In this document: positions 8,404 through 17,702 of the stretch, one piece after another | Layout: each line of letters starts with the position of its first letter | Numbering within the stretch: the first letter of the stretch is position 1 | Source: Planctomycetota bacterium | Lineage (GTDB): Bacteria; Planctomycetota; MHYJ01; JACQXL01 | Assembly (NCBI GenBank): GCA_016235865.1 | Contig: JACRIK010000001.1 | Coordinates: 124,001-188,000, forward strand | DNA: 64,000 nucleotides | Direction: 5' to 3' | The notes under the pieces: generated by a model | What the model was told of the DNA's origin: nothing | The model's input: only the letters and a program-made list of their open reading frames with translations | Databases searched by the model: none | Position numbers and translations under genes: made by a program

Positions 8404-8568
8404 AATCTGGTATTTTTTCGGAGTGAATTTCCTAATTTTAACTGCCGCTAAATCGTTAATCAGCGTTAACAAGTGTAAAGAGGGGGTTGATAACTTATGG
8501 CAACATGATGCGCCCGGCAATGCCGTTTGGCCTCCGGAGTGGTGAATTTATCCGGGGGCTGATTGCGT

Positions 8569-9915
8569 TCAGAACGGATTCCGGATATGGTTTTGCTGTA
8601 TCTTTTTATGGAGTGTCACGCGGGAGATTCCGAGGAGTTTGGCGGCCTTGGTTTTATTGCCGTTGGTCTTATTTAAGATCTGCTTGATCCGGTCGAATTC
8701 CGACAGCCGGGTGGAATCCCTGAGCCCGAACGGCAGGCCGACCTGGGCGCTGTCAGCCGCCACATTCCGGGACTCCAATATGTTAGCCGGCAAATCCTCG
8801 ACCCTGATGACAGTGCTATCCGGTATGACCAGCATCTGGTTGATAAGATTGGACAGTTCGCGGACATTGCCGGGCCAGTCGTATTTTGCCAGTATCTCCA
8901 GGGCCGCCGGCTCTATTTCCCGGGCCGGCTTGTGCTCCAGGGCGGCGAATTTGCCGATAAAATATCCGCAGAGCGGGTCGATATCATCCCGGTGTTCCCT
9001 CAGCGGGGCCATGTTTAACGGGATGACGCCCAGCCGGTAAAAGAGGTCTTTCCGGAACCGGCCGTCCTTTATCTCGTTCTCCAGTTTCCGGTTGGTGGCG
9101 GAAATAATCCGGATATCTATCTTGATTTTAGCCGTGCTGCGCAGGGGGGTGATTTCCCGGTCCTGGATAATATTGAGCAGTTTGGCCTGGGTCCGCAGGG
9201 ACAGGTTGCTGATTTCATCAAGGAAGATAGTGCCGGTGTTGGCCCGGGTAAACCGGCCGGTGTAGGAATCGACCGCTCCGGTAAACGCCCCCTTATTGTG
9301 GCCGAATAGTTCGCTTTCTATGATTTCCTCGGGCAGGGTGGCGCAGTCGATTTTGACAAAGGGCTTGTCTTTCCGCCGGCCCTGCAGGTGAATGGTTCGG
9401 GCCGCCAAATCCTTCCCGGTCCCGGTCTCGCCGTAAATCAGGACGTTGGCGTCGGAGTCAGCCGATTTCCTGATCAGGTCCAGGGTTTTGCGGATGGCCG
9501 GGGAGTCGCCGATAATCCGTTCGGACTTGAATACCTCGTCGATAACGCCGTTATACCGGCTGATGGATTTATTCAGTATATCCAGTAATTCATCGGCGTC
9601 AAACGGCTTGGTAATGTAGTCGGTCGCTCCGGATTTGATGGCCCGGATGGCGTTCCTGTGATTGCTGTCCGCGGTTAGGATGATTATCGGCGCGTAGATG
9701 AGGTTTTTCTGGAGCCGTTCCAATACCTCCAGCCCGTGCATTGTCGGCAGGGTTAAATCCAGGATAATGCCGCTGAATTGCATCTTGCGGCTCAATTCCA
9801 GGGCAATCGGGCCGTCGTCCACCGCCGAGACCCGGTACCCGGCATGGGTCAATAGCTCAGCGGTGCTGTCCCGCACTATCCGGTCGTCTTCAACCAGCAG
9901 AATATTCTGTTGCAT
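8569..9915 (-). CDS. NtrC-family sigma-54 response regulator
   Basis: This is a DNA-binding activator of sigma-54 RNA polymerase, switched on by phosphorylation. It carries a receiver domain (ILLVEDD; phospho-Asp in IILDLTLPT near residue 55; TKPF Lys), an AAA+ domain with GETGTGKD and the sigma-54 contact loop GAFTGA near residue 210, and a Fis-type HTH at the C-terminus (NKTKAAKLLGISRVTLHKKIQ split over two helices). The 448-aa length is normal. The ATG at 9915 was preferred to a GTG one codon earlier. The histidine kinase gene ends 15 bp upstream, so the two form a two-component pair. A sigma-54 promoter lies 230 bp beyond its stop, a candidate target. Confidence 0.94.
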   Translation of the reverse strand: MQQNILLVEDDRIVRDSTAELLTHAGYRVSAVDDGPIALELSRKMQFSGIILDLTLPTMHGLEVLERLQKNLIYAPIIILTADSNHRNAIRAIKSGATDYITKPFDADELLDILNKSISRYNGVIDEVFKSERIIGDSPAIRKTLDLIRKSADSDANVLIYGETGTGKDLAARTIHLQGRRKDKPFVKIDCATLPEEIIESELFGHNKGAFTGAVDSYTGRFTRANTGTIFLDEISNLSLRTQAKLLNIIQDREITPLRSTAKIKIDIRIISATNRKLENEIKDGRFRKDLFYRLGVIPLNMAPLREHRDDIDPLCGYFIGKFAALEHKPAREIEPAALEILAKYDWPGNVRELSNLINQMLVIPDSTVIRVEDLPANILESRNVAADSAQVGLPFGLRDSTRLSEFDRIKQILNKTNGNKTKAAKLLGISRVTLHKKIQQNHIRNPF

Positions 9916-9930
9916 CACTATGTATTATGG

Positions 9931-10725
9931 TTACTTTACCGGCAGGGAAACGGTAAAGGTTGTTCCCTGGCGCGGACGGCTCTTTACCCCGATGGTCCCG
10001 TGGTGCAGGGCGATTATATAAGAAACGATAAACAGGCCTAAGCCCGAGTTGCCGGTTCTTTTCAGCTTCCGGCCGGAGATAAACGGCTCGAAGATATAGG
10101 GCAGTTCCCGGGCCGGGATGCCGCAGCCGTTGTCGCCGACAGACAGAATCACCTGGCCTGGTTGGTGGGCGGTTGTGATGGTGATTATGCCGGCTTGGGG
10201 AACAGATTCCATGGCGTTTATGACGAGGTTGAAGACCACTTCGATCAGCTTGTCTTTATCGGCTTTTATTATCGGCAGGTCGGCTGCGAATTGGGTTATG
10301 ACTTGCGCTTTTTTCTCTTTTATGCTGTGCTTCAGAAACTCCAATGCCTTCTGGATTAGCCTATTGAGATTGACATCTGACTTATAAGTTCTTGCGAACA
10401 GGCAGGGTAATAATAAACCTGCCGTGGTTTTGTGTATTATCTGAAGTCCTTGTTTGATGGTCGCCAGGAGTTTTTTCTGCTCCGGCGACCGGCGCGTATG
10501 GGCCAGGAGTTTCAGGCAGTTGAAGATACCGCAGAGCGGATTCTTTATCCCGTGCACCGCAACCCCCAGAACCTGGCAGTAGATAGACAGTTTCTCGGCA
10601 TCTGAGATAGTATTGGGATAATCAAGCAGGATGGTATTTCTTCTTCGGTGTAACCGCGCCAATCTGGTGTTGAATTCCACGAAGGTCTCGGCGCTATTAG
10701 TTAAGATAGGCGATTTAACTAACAT
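9931..10725 (-). CDS. Cytosolic histidine kinase, partner of the NtrC-type regulator
   Basis: The protein has a dimerisation/phospho-acceptor helix with HGIKNPL (H box) near residue 75 and an ATPase domain with NLVINAMESV (N box), VGDNGCGI (G1) and TGNSGLGLFI (G2). There is no transmembrane segment or recognised sensor domain, and the roughly 60 residues before the H box are short and helical. The start at 10725 was chosen because a consensus promoter (10732-10760) would begin transcription exactly on this ATG; the frame stays open further upstream but overlaps yraN. It is followed by the response regulator gene after 15 bp. Confidence 0.9.
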   Translation of the reverse strand: MLVKSPILTNSAETFVEFNTRLARLHRRRNTILLDYPNTISDAEKLSIYCQVLGVAVHGIKNPLCGIFNCLKLLAHTRRSPEQKKLLATIKQGLQIIHKTTAGLLLPCLFARTYKSDVNLNRLIQKALEFLKHSIKEKKAQVITQFAADLPIIKADKDKLIEVVFNLVINAMESVPQAGIITITTAHQPGQVILSVGDNGCGIPARELPYIFEPFISGRKLKRTGNSGLGLFIVSYIIALHHGTIGVKSRPRQGTTFTVSLPVK

Positions 10726-10731
10726 ATTGGT

Positions 10732-10760
10732 AATATACCATAAAAATACTATTCTGTCAA
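10732..10760 (-). promoter_or_regulatory. Promoter of the two-component operon, leaderless
   Basis: TTGACA (10760-10755), 17 bp, TATATT (10737-10732), with the ATG at 10725 seven bases further. The start site falls on the A of the ATG, which also settles the kinase start. Confidence 0.8.
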
Positions 10761-10837
10761 GGAAAATCTTGGAAATATATCGGTTAGTTTTGATATCCGC
10801 CATAAAGGTTTCCCGGGCAGACTGGAAATTGCTTGCT

Positions 10838-11224
10838 TCACGGCTGGGCAAAGGCATTAGGAATGAATTCAATCTCCGGTTTGTCTTTCTTCATTAATAT
10901 GGACACCACATCAAACCGGCAGGGCAGGTCGGGCTGGGCCTTTTTCTTGTAGAGGTAATAATTAGCCAGGCGGATGAGACGCTTCTGCTTGGCCTTGTCC
11001 ACGGAATCAATCGGCAGGCCGAATTGGTCTGACGAGCGGGTCTTGACCTCAATAAACGACAGCACGCCTTTCTTGAAGCCGATAATGTCAATCTCGCCGA
11101 ACTTGCATCTGAAATTACGCTCGACAATCCGATAGCCCTGTTTCTTCAGGAATGCCTCGGCCAGGAGTTCACCCTTAGAGCCAATAGAAACGTTAGTGAC
11201 GTACTGGCTCTTATCCCGTAGCAT
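10838..11224 (-). CDS. yraN: YraN/UPF0102 family endonuclease-like protein
   Basis: A compact member of the UPF0102 family with the restriction-endonuclease-like core: GSKGELLAEAFLKKQGY, then ERNFRCKFGEIDII (catalytic Glu/Asp), and FIEVKTRSS (E-x-K). The function in cells is unsettled; a nuclease role in DNA processing or competence is assumed from the fold. The start at 11224 gives 128 aa, the usual size; the open frame continues to 11302 but those codons come from a dispersed GTCCC/GGGAC repeat. A second copy of its last 25 codons is stranded at 6772-6849. Confidence 0.9.
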   Translation of the reverse strand: MLRDKSQYVTNVSIGSKGELLAEAFLKKQGYRIVERNFRCKFGEIDIIGFKKGVLSFIEVKTRSSDQFGLPIDSVDKAKQKRLIRLANYYLYKKKAQPDLPCRFDVVSILMKKDKPEIEFIPNAFAQP

Positions 11225-11337
11225 CCCTGACGGGACTGCCTTGGGACAGTAGTCCCGTAGGGGCAAAGCGGAGGGGTTAGCCCCAGTTTCTTTCGTAGTC
11301 ATAATAGGGGTATGTTAGGTGTTACCGAGGTTAAACC

Positions 11338-12789
11338 TCATTTCTTCCATATTTTTATATAACCGGGCGGTTGTAATTCTTTCAGTGCCGCTTTGCACCG
11401 CCTCTGTAGGTCTTCTGGTTTTGCCGGATAAAATTCGTAAAGGCGGTCAATGCACCATTCAAGACGATGAAATGGTATCTGGTTTTTCGCGCCCAGTTCC
11501 ACCAGGGCAAGCACCGCTCCGGACGGCGTATAGGTGGCATGGTATTTATGCTTCTCATCAAGACGCTCTAAAAGTTGAGGTATGGCCTCTTTGGCATCAA
11601 GTTGTCCGAGTACCAGTGCCACTAAGCTCTGAATATATTCATCTTCATCATTGATTAGTTTGATTAGTTCTGGAATGGCTTCTCTGGCGGCCATTTGACA
11701 TCGTTCGTTGAGGGGTCTTATGCCTGTATAATTATGGCAGACATAGCACGTGAACGTTTCTTTGGCACCCATGTGGCGTAGTGCGGCGATAGCACCGAGA
11801 CGAGCATCTACCTCACTATGGCCAAGTAATTTAATAAATAGGGGTATGGCTTCTATGGCGCCGAGTGCGCCCAATGCGCAAGCCACGCCATCCCGTGCCC
11901 TTTCAGGTTTATCTTGCAGTAGTTCTATCATAGACGGTATAACACTTTTATCGTCTAAGTTGATAAGTGTTATAGATGCCTGAGAACGTACATACTTCAC
12001 CTTGTCGTCAAGCAATTTAATTATTTCAGGAACTGCCTCCCGGCCACTAAGGCTCGCCAGTGCATCTATGGCACATACGCGGACATATTCATCAGAGTCA
12101 GTTAGCAATTCGGTTATCTCTGGTATAGCGTCTTTCATGTCGGATTGACCGAGAACAATGACAGCCGCGCGACGGGTCCAGGAATCTTTATCGTTTAGAA
12201 GATGTATTATTTCTGGTGTATTTTTTACCGCACCGAGCGAGTTCAGAGTTTCAATCGCTGTTTTCCGAACATTGGGTTCACTATCATATAATAATTTTCT
12301 TAATTCAGGGATAGATTCTTTAATACCCATCAAGCCAAGTGTAAAAGCGGCAGATTCACGCACCGATCCATCTGGATCATTGAGAAGGTTCATTATCGCC
12401 GGACCGTCTCTAACAGCATCAATTCGGTATATCGCCCGCGGGCCGAATGAACTACTGGTATTTCCACATTCCGCTTTTATCGCATTTATCAATTGCTTAA
12501 TTTCCTCGTAATTCAGCGGAGTGGATGATGAAGATCCGGAGTTATTATCATTCTTATTATGCGGTATGCCCTGATTTACCAATTCTTTGTTATTATTGGC
12601 TTTGTTGCTTTCATCGAAGAAATCCTTAACCCATCCAGGCGCATTATCGTCTGCAACAATCGGCTCCACCTCTGTATCATAACAAATATGTATTTTCTTA
12701 TGTGCCGTGTGATGGGTATGTTGCATTATGCCCGCCGCAGCCAGCAGGGCGCAGCCGAGGCCGATGATGATTAAGATAGTTTTGTTCAT
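11338..12789 (-). CDS. Anchored HEAT-repeat protein with an embedded CxxCH
   Basis: One N-terminal hydrophobic helix (MNKTILIIIGLGCALLAAAG) probably anchors it in the inner membrane. It is followed by a low-complexity linker and about ten HEAT/PBS-lyase-type repeats (AIYRIDAVRDGPAIMNLLND, ESIPELRKLLYDSEPNVR, DAIPEITELLTDSDEYVR and others). Between repeats an insertion carries CYVCHNYTG, a canonical CxxCH haem c site (11734-11748). HEAT arrays bind proteins; no enzyme domain is visible. The N-terminus resembles those of the HEAT and PDZ proteins encoded at 29080-31440, a small family of anchors. A dispersed ACCACAGATT repeat lies before the start. Confidence 0.85.
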   Translation of the reverse strand: MNKTILIIIGLGCALLAAAGIMQHTHHTAHKKIHICYDTEVEPIVADDNAPGWVKDFFDESNKANNNKELVNQGIPHNKNDNNSGSSSSTPLNYEEIKQLINAIKAECGNTSSSFGPRAIYRIDAVRDGPAIMNLLNDPDGSVRESAAFTLGLMGIKESIPELRKLLYDSEPNVRKTAIETLNSLGAVKNTPEIIHLLNDKDSWTRRAAVIVLGQSDMKDAIPEITELLTDSDEYVRVCAIDALASLSGREAVPEIIKLLDDKVKYVRSQASITLINLDDKSVIPSMIELLQDKPERARDGVACALGALGAIEAIPLFIKLLGHSEVDARLGAIAALRHMGAKETFTCYVCHNYTGIRPLNERCQMAAREAIPELIKLINDEDEYIQSLVALVLGQLDAKEAIPQLLERLDEKHKYHATYTPSGAVLALVELGAKNQIPFHRLEWCIDRLYEFYPAKPEDLQRRCKAALKELQPPGYIKIWKK

Positions 12790-12808
12790 AAACCACAGAT
12801 TCCTCAGA

Positions 12809-13366
12809 TTACGCAGATGGACCTGTTATCGGTTCAGTCTTCTTTTCCCTGAATACTATGTTGACTATATGTTTAGCTCCGGCCAGCAGATATACACCAA
12901 TGGCAATACATACCATGGTATAGACAATATCCTGCCAGGAATCCTTCTCAACCGCCTTTTGATAAGTTGGTGATAAGGCAAGTTGTTTTACTAAAGCGGC
13001 GAGTCTCCTGGCGATTTCATATACACCGAAGATTCTTAAGGCGATGATAAAGACCTCTTTCTGCCAGGTGTTAGTGCTGAATATCTGAATTTCCTTGTCA
13101 ACAGGGATAAGTTTTTCTGATATCTTATCGCTATATCTCAATAGGATATACACCGTAACAATGGATAACAGAAAGGGAATAATGGTTGGGGCAAACAGGG
13201 CGAATTTAGTAACGCCTGATGATTCTACAGCCATTGACTGAAGCGGACTCGCCAATATTGTTAAATAAGACACTATGGTGATTAATGAAGTGAGAGCCAG
13301 ATAGATGAAATAAAATCCTAAAACCTTGAGGGCGATGGACAGCCCATCCCGGATGGTAATATTCAT
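12809..13366 (-). CDS. Four-helix membrane protein, paralogue of its neighbour
   Basis: Not recognised. There are four or five hydrophobic segments, with polar stretches such as YSDKISEKLIPVDKEIQIF and a C-terminal helix with GVYLLAGAKHIVNIVF. The protein encoded just upstream (13363) has the same layout: NKIANKLIPVNKELKIAG and GIYFLSGGKHIAGLLF. The shared LIPV-KE and GGKHI motifs mark them as tandem paralogues. The ATG overlaps the upstream stop as ATGA, so they are translationally coupled and perhaps form a heteromer. Confidence 0.75.
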   Translation of the reverse strand: MNITIRDGLSIALKVLGFYFIYLALTSLITIVSYLTILASPLQSMAVESSGVTKFALFAPTIIPFLLSIVTVYILLRYSDKISEKLIPVDKEIQIFSTNTWQKEVFIIALRIFGVYEIARRLAALVKQLALSPTYQKAVEKDSWQDIVYTMVCIAIGVYLLAGAKHIVNIVFREKKTEPITGPSA

Positions 13367-13851
13367 TTAATGCTCCCTTCTGAATTCTCTGTCGGGTTAG
13401 GTTGTATGGGTTTTCGGTCAAATAATAATCCGGCGATATGCTTGCCGCCGGAGAGAAAGTATATCCCGATAATTATTGCTAATAGGTTGGAAATAATTAA
13501 TGTTGTCTGTCGCTCTATGACCAAAAACAGAAGCAATCCAATGAAGTATTCAAGAGCAAGGATGATACTAAACATCCAGCTAATTTTCATTATTATGACA
13601 AATACATCCTTAGGTTTAATATTGCCGCCGGCAATTTTAAGCTCCTTATTCACTGGTATGAGTTTGTTGGCAATCTTGTTGGCTAATAGTATAAGCGCTA
13701 ATCCGATTATCAGTATAACACTAAAGATTATTAGAGATATTATCAATATCTTTATCTTAGCAATTACTAAGGGGATCCATACTATTGATGAGGTGACAAG
13801 AATCGTTCCGACTATCTTGATGAAGACCGATATAAAATCTCGCTTAGTCAT
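13363..13851 (-). CDS. Four-helix membrane protein, first of a paralogous pair
   Basis: Not recognised. It is very hydrophobic, with four transmembrane stretches (IKIVGTILVTSSIVWIPLVI, IIFSVILIIGLALILL, IILALEYFIGLLLFL, LLAIIIGIYFLSGG), an intervening basic loop NKIANKLIPVNKELK, and a tail with PTENSEGSIK. AAAGGATGTC before the ATG is a good Shine-Dalgarno. It is coupled to its paralogue by an ATGA overlap. Base composition is more AT-rich than the flanking genes. Confidence 0.75.
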   Translation of the reverse strand: MTKRDFISVFIKIVGTILVTSSIVWIPLVIAKIKILIISLIIFSVILIIGLALILLANKIANKLIPVNKELKIAGGNIKPKDVFVIIMKISWMFSIILALEYFIGLLLFLVIERQTTLIISNLLAIIIGIYFLSGGKHIAGLLFDRKPIQPNPTENSEGSIK

Positions 13852-13859
13852 GACATCCT

Positions 13860-14786
13860 TTATTCCCAGAGGTGTTCGATGGTTTTCCTGAGTCCCGTCT
13901 CAAATGGCACGATGGTTTTGTAGCCCAGATACCTGCGGGCCAGGGTGATATCAGCATACGAGTGCTTGATGTCGCCGGTCCGGATGGGATTGAATATCGG
14001 CTTTAGATTCTTGCCCAGTATCTGATTCAGGGATTTGACCAGTTGCAGGACCGTTATCGGATGGCTGGATGCGATATTGAGCGACAAGCCATTCACGCCT
14101 TTTGCGGTAAGCGCTCCGATGGTGGCCTTAGCTACGTTATCAATATAGGTGAAGTCGCGGGATTGCCTGCCATCGCCAAAGATGGTCGGGCGTTTGTCCT
14201 TGAGCATGGAATTGATGAACTTAATAATCACGCCGGCATAGGGCGAATCTGGTTCCTGTCTCGGGCCGAAGACATTGAAATACCTCAGGCAGACCGTTTC
14301 CAGATAGCGCATCCGGCTGAAGGTCTTGAGATAGGTTTCGCCAATGGCCTTGGTAGCGCCATAGGGCGATATCGGGGCCGGAATAAGCGTCTCCTTTTGC
14401 GGTAGCACCTTGACCTCGCCGTAGATGGAACTGGATGAGGCAAAGACCAGGCGCTTGACATTGGCCTTATGCGCCTGATTTAATATATTCAGGGTGCCGG
14501 CCACATTTACCTCATTAAACTCTTCAGGGTATTTGAGCGACTCCGGGACCGATTTCTTGGCCGCCTCGTGGATGATGTATTTCACACCCTTAACCGCTCT
14601 TTTGACAGTCGGGATATGGCGGATATCACCGCGGAACAGGTCTATCTGTTTGAGATTATGGCGGATATTGTCCATCTTGCCGGCAGTAAAATTATCCAGC
14701 ACCCGGACCTGAGCGCCGTCCTTGACCAGTTTGTCCACAATATGCGAGCCGATAAATCCGGCCCCGCCGGTGACTAATATCTTCAT
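13860..14786 (-). CDS. NAD-dependent epimerase/dehydratase (GalE-like SDR)
   Basis: An extended short-chain dehydrogenase acting on a nucleotide sugar. It shows the Rossmann motif GGAGFIGSHIVD at the N-terminus, the catalytic SSS...YGATK (Tyr-x-x-x-Lys) near residue 150 and the downstream ETVCLRYFNVFGPRQEP and DGRQSRDFTYIDNVAKA motifs of UDP-glucose 4-epimerase-type enzymes. The exact sugar is uncertain (UDP-Glc/GlcNAc or UDP-glucuronate), so no symbol is given. The start at 14786 gives the canonical MKILVTGG and fits a promoter 9 bp upstream; the longer frame adds twelve unlikely residues. Confidence 0.9.
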   Translation of the reverse strand: MKILVTGGAGFIGSHIVDKLVKDGAQVRVLDNFTAGKMDNIRHNLKQIDLFRGDIRHIPTVKRAVKGVKYIIHEAAKKSVPESLKYPEEFNEVNVAGTLNILNQAHKANVKRLVFASSSSIYGEVKVLPQKETLIPAPISPYGATKAIGETYLKTFSRMRYLETVCLRYFNVFGPRQEPDSPYAGVIIKFINSMLKDKRPTIFGDGRQSRDFTYIDNVAKATIGALTAKGVNGLSLNIASSHPITVLQLVKSLNQILGKNLKPIFNPIRTGDIKHSYADITLARRYLGYKTIVPFETGLRKTIEHLWE

Positions 14787-14794
14787 AGCTACAG

Positions 14795-14822
14795 AATATA
14801 CCAGCAGAATGAAACAAGTCAA
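14795..14822 (-). promoter_or_regulatory. Promoter of the epimerase gene, short or no leader
   Basis: TTGACT (14822-14817), 16 bp, TATATT (14800-14795). The ATG at 14786 is 36 nt from the first base of the -35 box, the same geometry as at 1867, 10760 and 28229. Confidence 0.65.
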
Positions 14823-14825
14823 GGA

Positions 14826-14920
14826 ATATTAAACAACCCCCTTTTATCCCCCCTTTTCTAAGGGGGAGTATTTCACAAAATTCTCCTTTTGTTAAGGGGG
14901 ACCAAGGGGGTTGTTACTCA
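14826..14920. repeat. Dispersed CCCCCTT/AAGGGGG repeat
   Basis: ACAACCCCCTTTT and AAGGGGGTTGT bracket inner CCCCCTTTTCTAAGGGGG and CCTTTTGTTAAGGGGG hairpins. Related copies lie at about 28970-29045 and 62557-62602. All are intergenic. Confidence 0.8.
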
Positions 14921-14944
14921 GTTAAATATATTTCTTATGCGATA

Positions 14945-14973
14945 TTGACAGGGTTGCCTTATTTATGTAATTT
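14945..14973 (+). promoter_or_regulatory. Candidate promoter of the Ser/Thr kinase gene
   Basis: TTGACA (14945-14950), 17 bp, then a weak -10 (TAATTT, 14968-14973). The ATG lies 40 nt from the -35 start, consistent with the leaderless pattern elsewhere. Confidence 0.5.
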
Positions 14974-14984
14974 GGTTTTATCAT

Positions 14985-17696
14985 ATGTTGGACAAGACCA
15001 TACAAATCAGCAAGTTCAATTCACCCGAGGAATTCCGGGTCTGGTGGGAGAATCCGGAGACGGCCCGGATAAGACAGACCAATCCGGGTCTGCTGGAGGC
15101 GCATCCGCTGGTCAGTCCCTGGCTGGAGCAGGGCGCTGTTTCTCCGGAAATAAAAGAAGAGCAATTCGGCAAATACCGGTTGATAAGCAAGCTGGGCCAG
15201 GGAGGGATGGGCACGGTCTATCTGGCCTATGACGCTATGCTCAAGCGCCAGATTGCGCTCAAGACCCTGATGCTGGAGGATACGGAATCAACCGCCAGAT
15301 TTATGCGCGAGGCCCGGGCCACGGCCAAGCTCAAGCATGCCAACATCGTCAATGTCTACGAGGCCGGGGTGGTGGGCAAGACCTATTACCTGACCATGGA
15401 TTACATCGAGGGCATATCGCTGGCCGATATGATAAAATCACGGGATAAGACCTTAACGCCCAAGCGCATCGCCCAGATTATCCACGATGTGGCTTTGGCA
15501 TTGGAATACGCGCATAAGAACGATATTATCCATCGGGATATCAAGCCGGGCAATATCCTGATAGACAATGCCGGGCACGTCTATCTGACCGATTTCGGGC
15601 TGGCCAAGGAATTAAACGGGCTGGACCGGTCATTGACCATGAGCGGTACGGCCTTAGGCACGCCGGACTACATGGCGCCGGAGCAGGCCATGGGCAAGAA
15701 GGACTTGGTAGACCAGCGGAGCGATGTATTTTCACTGGGCGCCACGTTGTATCATACCCTGACCGGCCAAGTGCCGTTCCAGGGTATGGAATTATACGAG
15801 GTGTTAAATAAAGTGGTCAACCACGACCCACCCACACCCAGCTCCATTATCGTAGTTCACAAAGACCTGGAGACGATATGCATAAAATGCCTGGACAAGG
15901 ACAAGTCACGCCGGTACCAGGGCATGGCCGAACTGGCCGAGGACCTAAGGCGTTATATTGAAGGCGAGCCGATACAGGCCCGGCGGATATCCGCCGCGAC
16001 CAAACTCTGGCGCCGGGTGCAGAAGAACAAGACCATAACTATCAGCGTGGCCGGTGCGGCTGTATTACTGCTGGCGGTAATCATCGAGCTGGCCATATCG
16101 TCAGGACAAGCCAAGGAGCGGGTGGAGGTTTACCGGGCTGAGGCATACAGATTATTTGGAGAAAAGAAATATGACCAGGCCTTGATTGCCTGCGAGAAGA
16201 TAAGGGAAATAACTACCGAGGACGAGAAGATTAATGAATTGAGGCAGAAGTGTCTGGCCGAGGTGGAAAGTCAAAAGGCGTTATTTATAGAAAAGGATGA
16301 GCGGGTTAGACGCCGGGCTGAGGCAAAGATGGTGCTGGACCGGGCCGAACGGGCCCCAACCGCAGACAAGAAAATAGAGATAGCCGGGGAGGCGCTTAAG
16401 ATAGACCCAACCTTTGCTGAGGCGTATCAATTACTGGGCCTAGTCTATAAGGATAAATTTGACTATTCTAAGGCCGTTGAGTGCTTTAGCAAGGCCATAG
16501 AATTCTCGCCTGAATTGGCCTATGCCTATTATGAACGAGCCATGATCATGACCTTCTGGGATATGCCCAAGAAAGCCCTTTCTGACCTTGAGATGGTTCT
16601 CAAATATGACCCGGAAAGTTACATGGGACACTTTGCCCGAGGCTGTATTGAGGGCGCACAAGGGAAATATGACGAAGCCATAGAGAGTTACACTAAGGTA
16701 ATAAAGCTGCATCCAAATTATAGTTTGGCATACAGTAAGCGCGGTTCTGCCTATGCCATTAAAAATGAATTGGACCTGGCCATCGCTGATTTTACCAAGG
16801 CTATCCGGCTTGACCCAAAAGATTCAGAGGCATACAACAACCGCGGTTTGGTTTATTATCAAAAGAAAGAGACAACCAAGGCCATCGCCGATTGGACCGA
16901 GGTAATCCGGATTGACCCGAAATGCGCTGAGGCATACACCAATCGCGGTAATACCTATAAGGAGAAAGGAGAATTGGACAAGGCAATATCCGATTATACA
17001 GAAGCCATCCGGCTTGACCCGAAGTGCTTCGAGGTGTACGACAACCGCGGTAATGTTTATGATGATAAGGGGGAATCAGACAAAGCCATTGCTGACTGGA
17101 CCGAGGCAATCCGGCTTAGCCCTAAATATGTGCTTGGTTACTATAAACGCGGTTTTGCTTATAGAAGAAAAGGAGAAATAGACAAGGCAATTACGGATTG
17201 GACCGAAGCCATCCAGCTTGACCCCCGATATGCGGAGGCCTACTATAAACGGGGTGATGCTTATAAAGATATGGGAGAATTAGGCAAGACAATTGCGGAT
17301 TGGACTGAGGCCATCCGACTCGGCTATAGATATTCATGGATATATTTCAATGTCGCTTCCGCATATTATAAAAATGGTGAAAAAGATAAGGCGATAACAA
17401 ATTATACTGAGACAATCCGGCGTGACCCGAAATTTGCTGATGCTTACCTTTACCGCGGCAATATCTATTATGAAAAAGGGAATTTTAACGAGGCAATTGC
17501 TGATTGGACTGAGGTAATCCGCCTCAACCCTAAATATGCCAATGCATATCATAACCGCAGTATTGCTTATGCTGGAAAAGGCATGTTTAAGGAAGCGATA
17601 GCAGACGGGCAAATCATTCTAAAACTGGCGCCTAATCATCCCGAAGCAGATCAGATAAAACAGTCAATCAAGGAATGGGAATCACGCCTGAAATAG
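14985..17696 (+). CDS. Membrane Ser/Thr protein kinase (PknB-like) with TPR array
   Basis: A Hanks-type kinase occupies about residues 65-330: glycine loop LGQGGMGTVY, Lys in IALKTL, catalytic loop HRDIKPGNIL, DFGLAKE, and the activation segment GTALGTPDYMAPEQA. A transmembrane helix follows near 347-366 (ISVAGAAVLLLAVIIELAI). The remaining roughly 530 residues are probably extracytoplasmic and form about twelve TPRs, many near-identical (AIADWTEVIRIDPKCAEAYTNRGN type), suggesting recent repeat expansion. This layout, an intracellular kinase with an external TPR sensor or scaffold, is common in Planctomycetota. It is divergent from the epimerase gene. The first 60 residues are not assigned. 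Confidence 0.94.
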   Translation: MLDKTIQISKFNSPEEFRVWWENPETARIRQTNPGLLEAHPLVSPWLEQGAVSPEIKEEQFGKYRLISKLGQGGMGTVYLAYDAMLKRQIALKTLMLEDTESTARFMREARATAKLKHANIVNVYEAGVVGKTYYLTMDYIEGISLADMIKSRDKTLTPKRIAQIIHDVALALEYAHKNDIIHRDIKPGNILIDNAGHVYLTDFGLAKELNGLDRSLTMSGTALGTPDYMAPEQAMGKKDLVDQRSDVFSLGATLYHTLTGQVPFQGMELYEVLNKVVNHDPPTPSSIIVVHKDLETICIKCLDKDKSRRYQGMAELAEDLRRYIEGEPIQARRISAATKLWRRVQKNKTITISVAGAAVLLLAVIIELAISSGQAKERVEVYRAEAYRLFGEKKYDQALIACEKIREITTEDEKINELRQKCLAEVESQKALFIEKDERVRRRAEAKMVLDRAERAPTADKKIEIAGEALKIDPTFAEAYQLLGLVYKDKFDYSKAVECFSKAIEFSPELAYAYYERAMIMTFWDMPKKALSDLEMVLKYDPESYMGHFARGCIEGAQGKYDEAIESYTKVIKLHPNYSLAYSKRGSAYAIKNELDLAIADFTKAIRLDPKDSEAYNNRGLVYYQKKETTKAIADWTEVIRIDPKCAEAYTNRGNTYKEKGELDKAISDYTEAIRLDPKCFEVYDNRGNVYDDKGESDKAIADWTEAIRLSPKYVLGYYKRGFAYRRKGEIDKAITDWTEAIQLDPRYAEAYYKRGDAYKDMGELGKTIADWTEAIRLGYRYSWIYFNVASAYYKNGEKDKAITNYTETIRRDPKFADAYLYRGNIYYEKGNFNEAIADWTEVIRLNPKYANAYHNRSIAYAGKGMFKEAIADGQIILKLAPNHPEADQIKQSIKEWESRLK

Positions 17697-17702
17697 AAGT
17701 GG

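Noticed and set aside
8071-8545. Plus- and minus-strand open frames in the sigma-54 promoter region
   Set aside because: No RBS, they cross the promoter and the leader stem, and their composition does not look coding.
10726-10872. Longer N-terminus for the histidine kinase
   Set aside because: It starts at TTG inside yraN; the promoter puts the transcript start at 10725.
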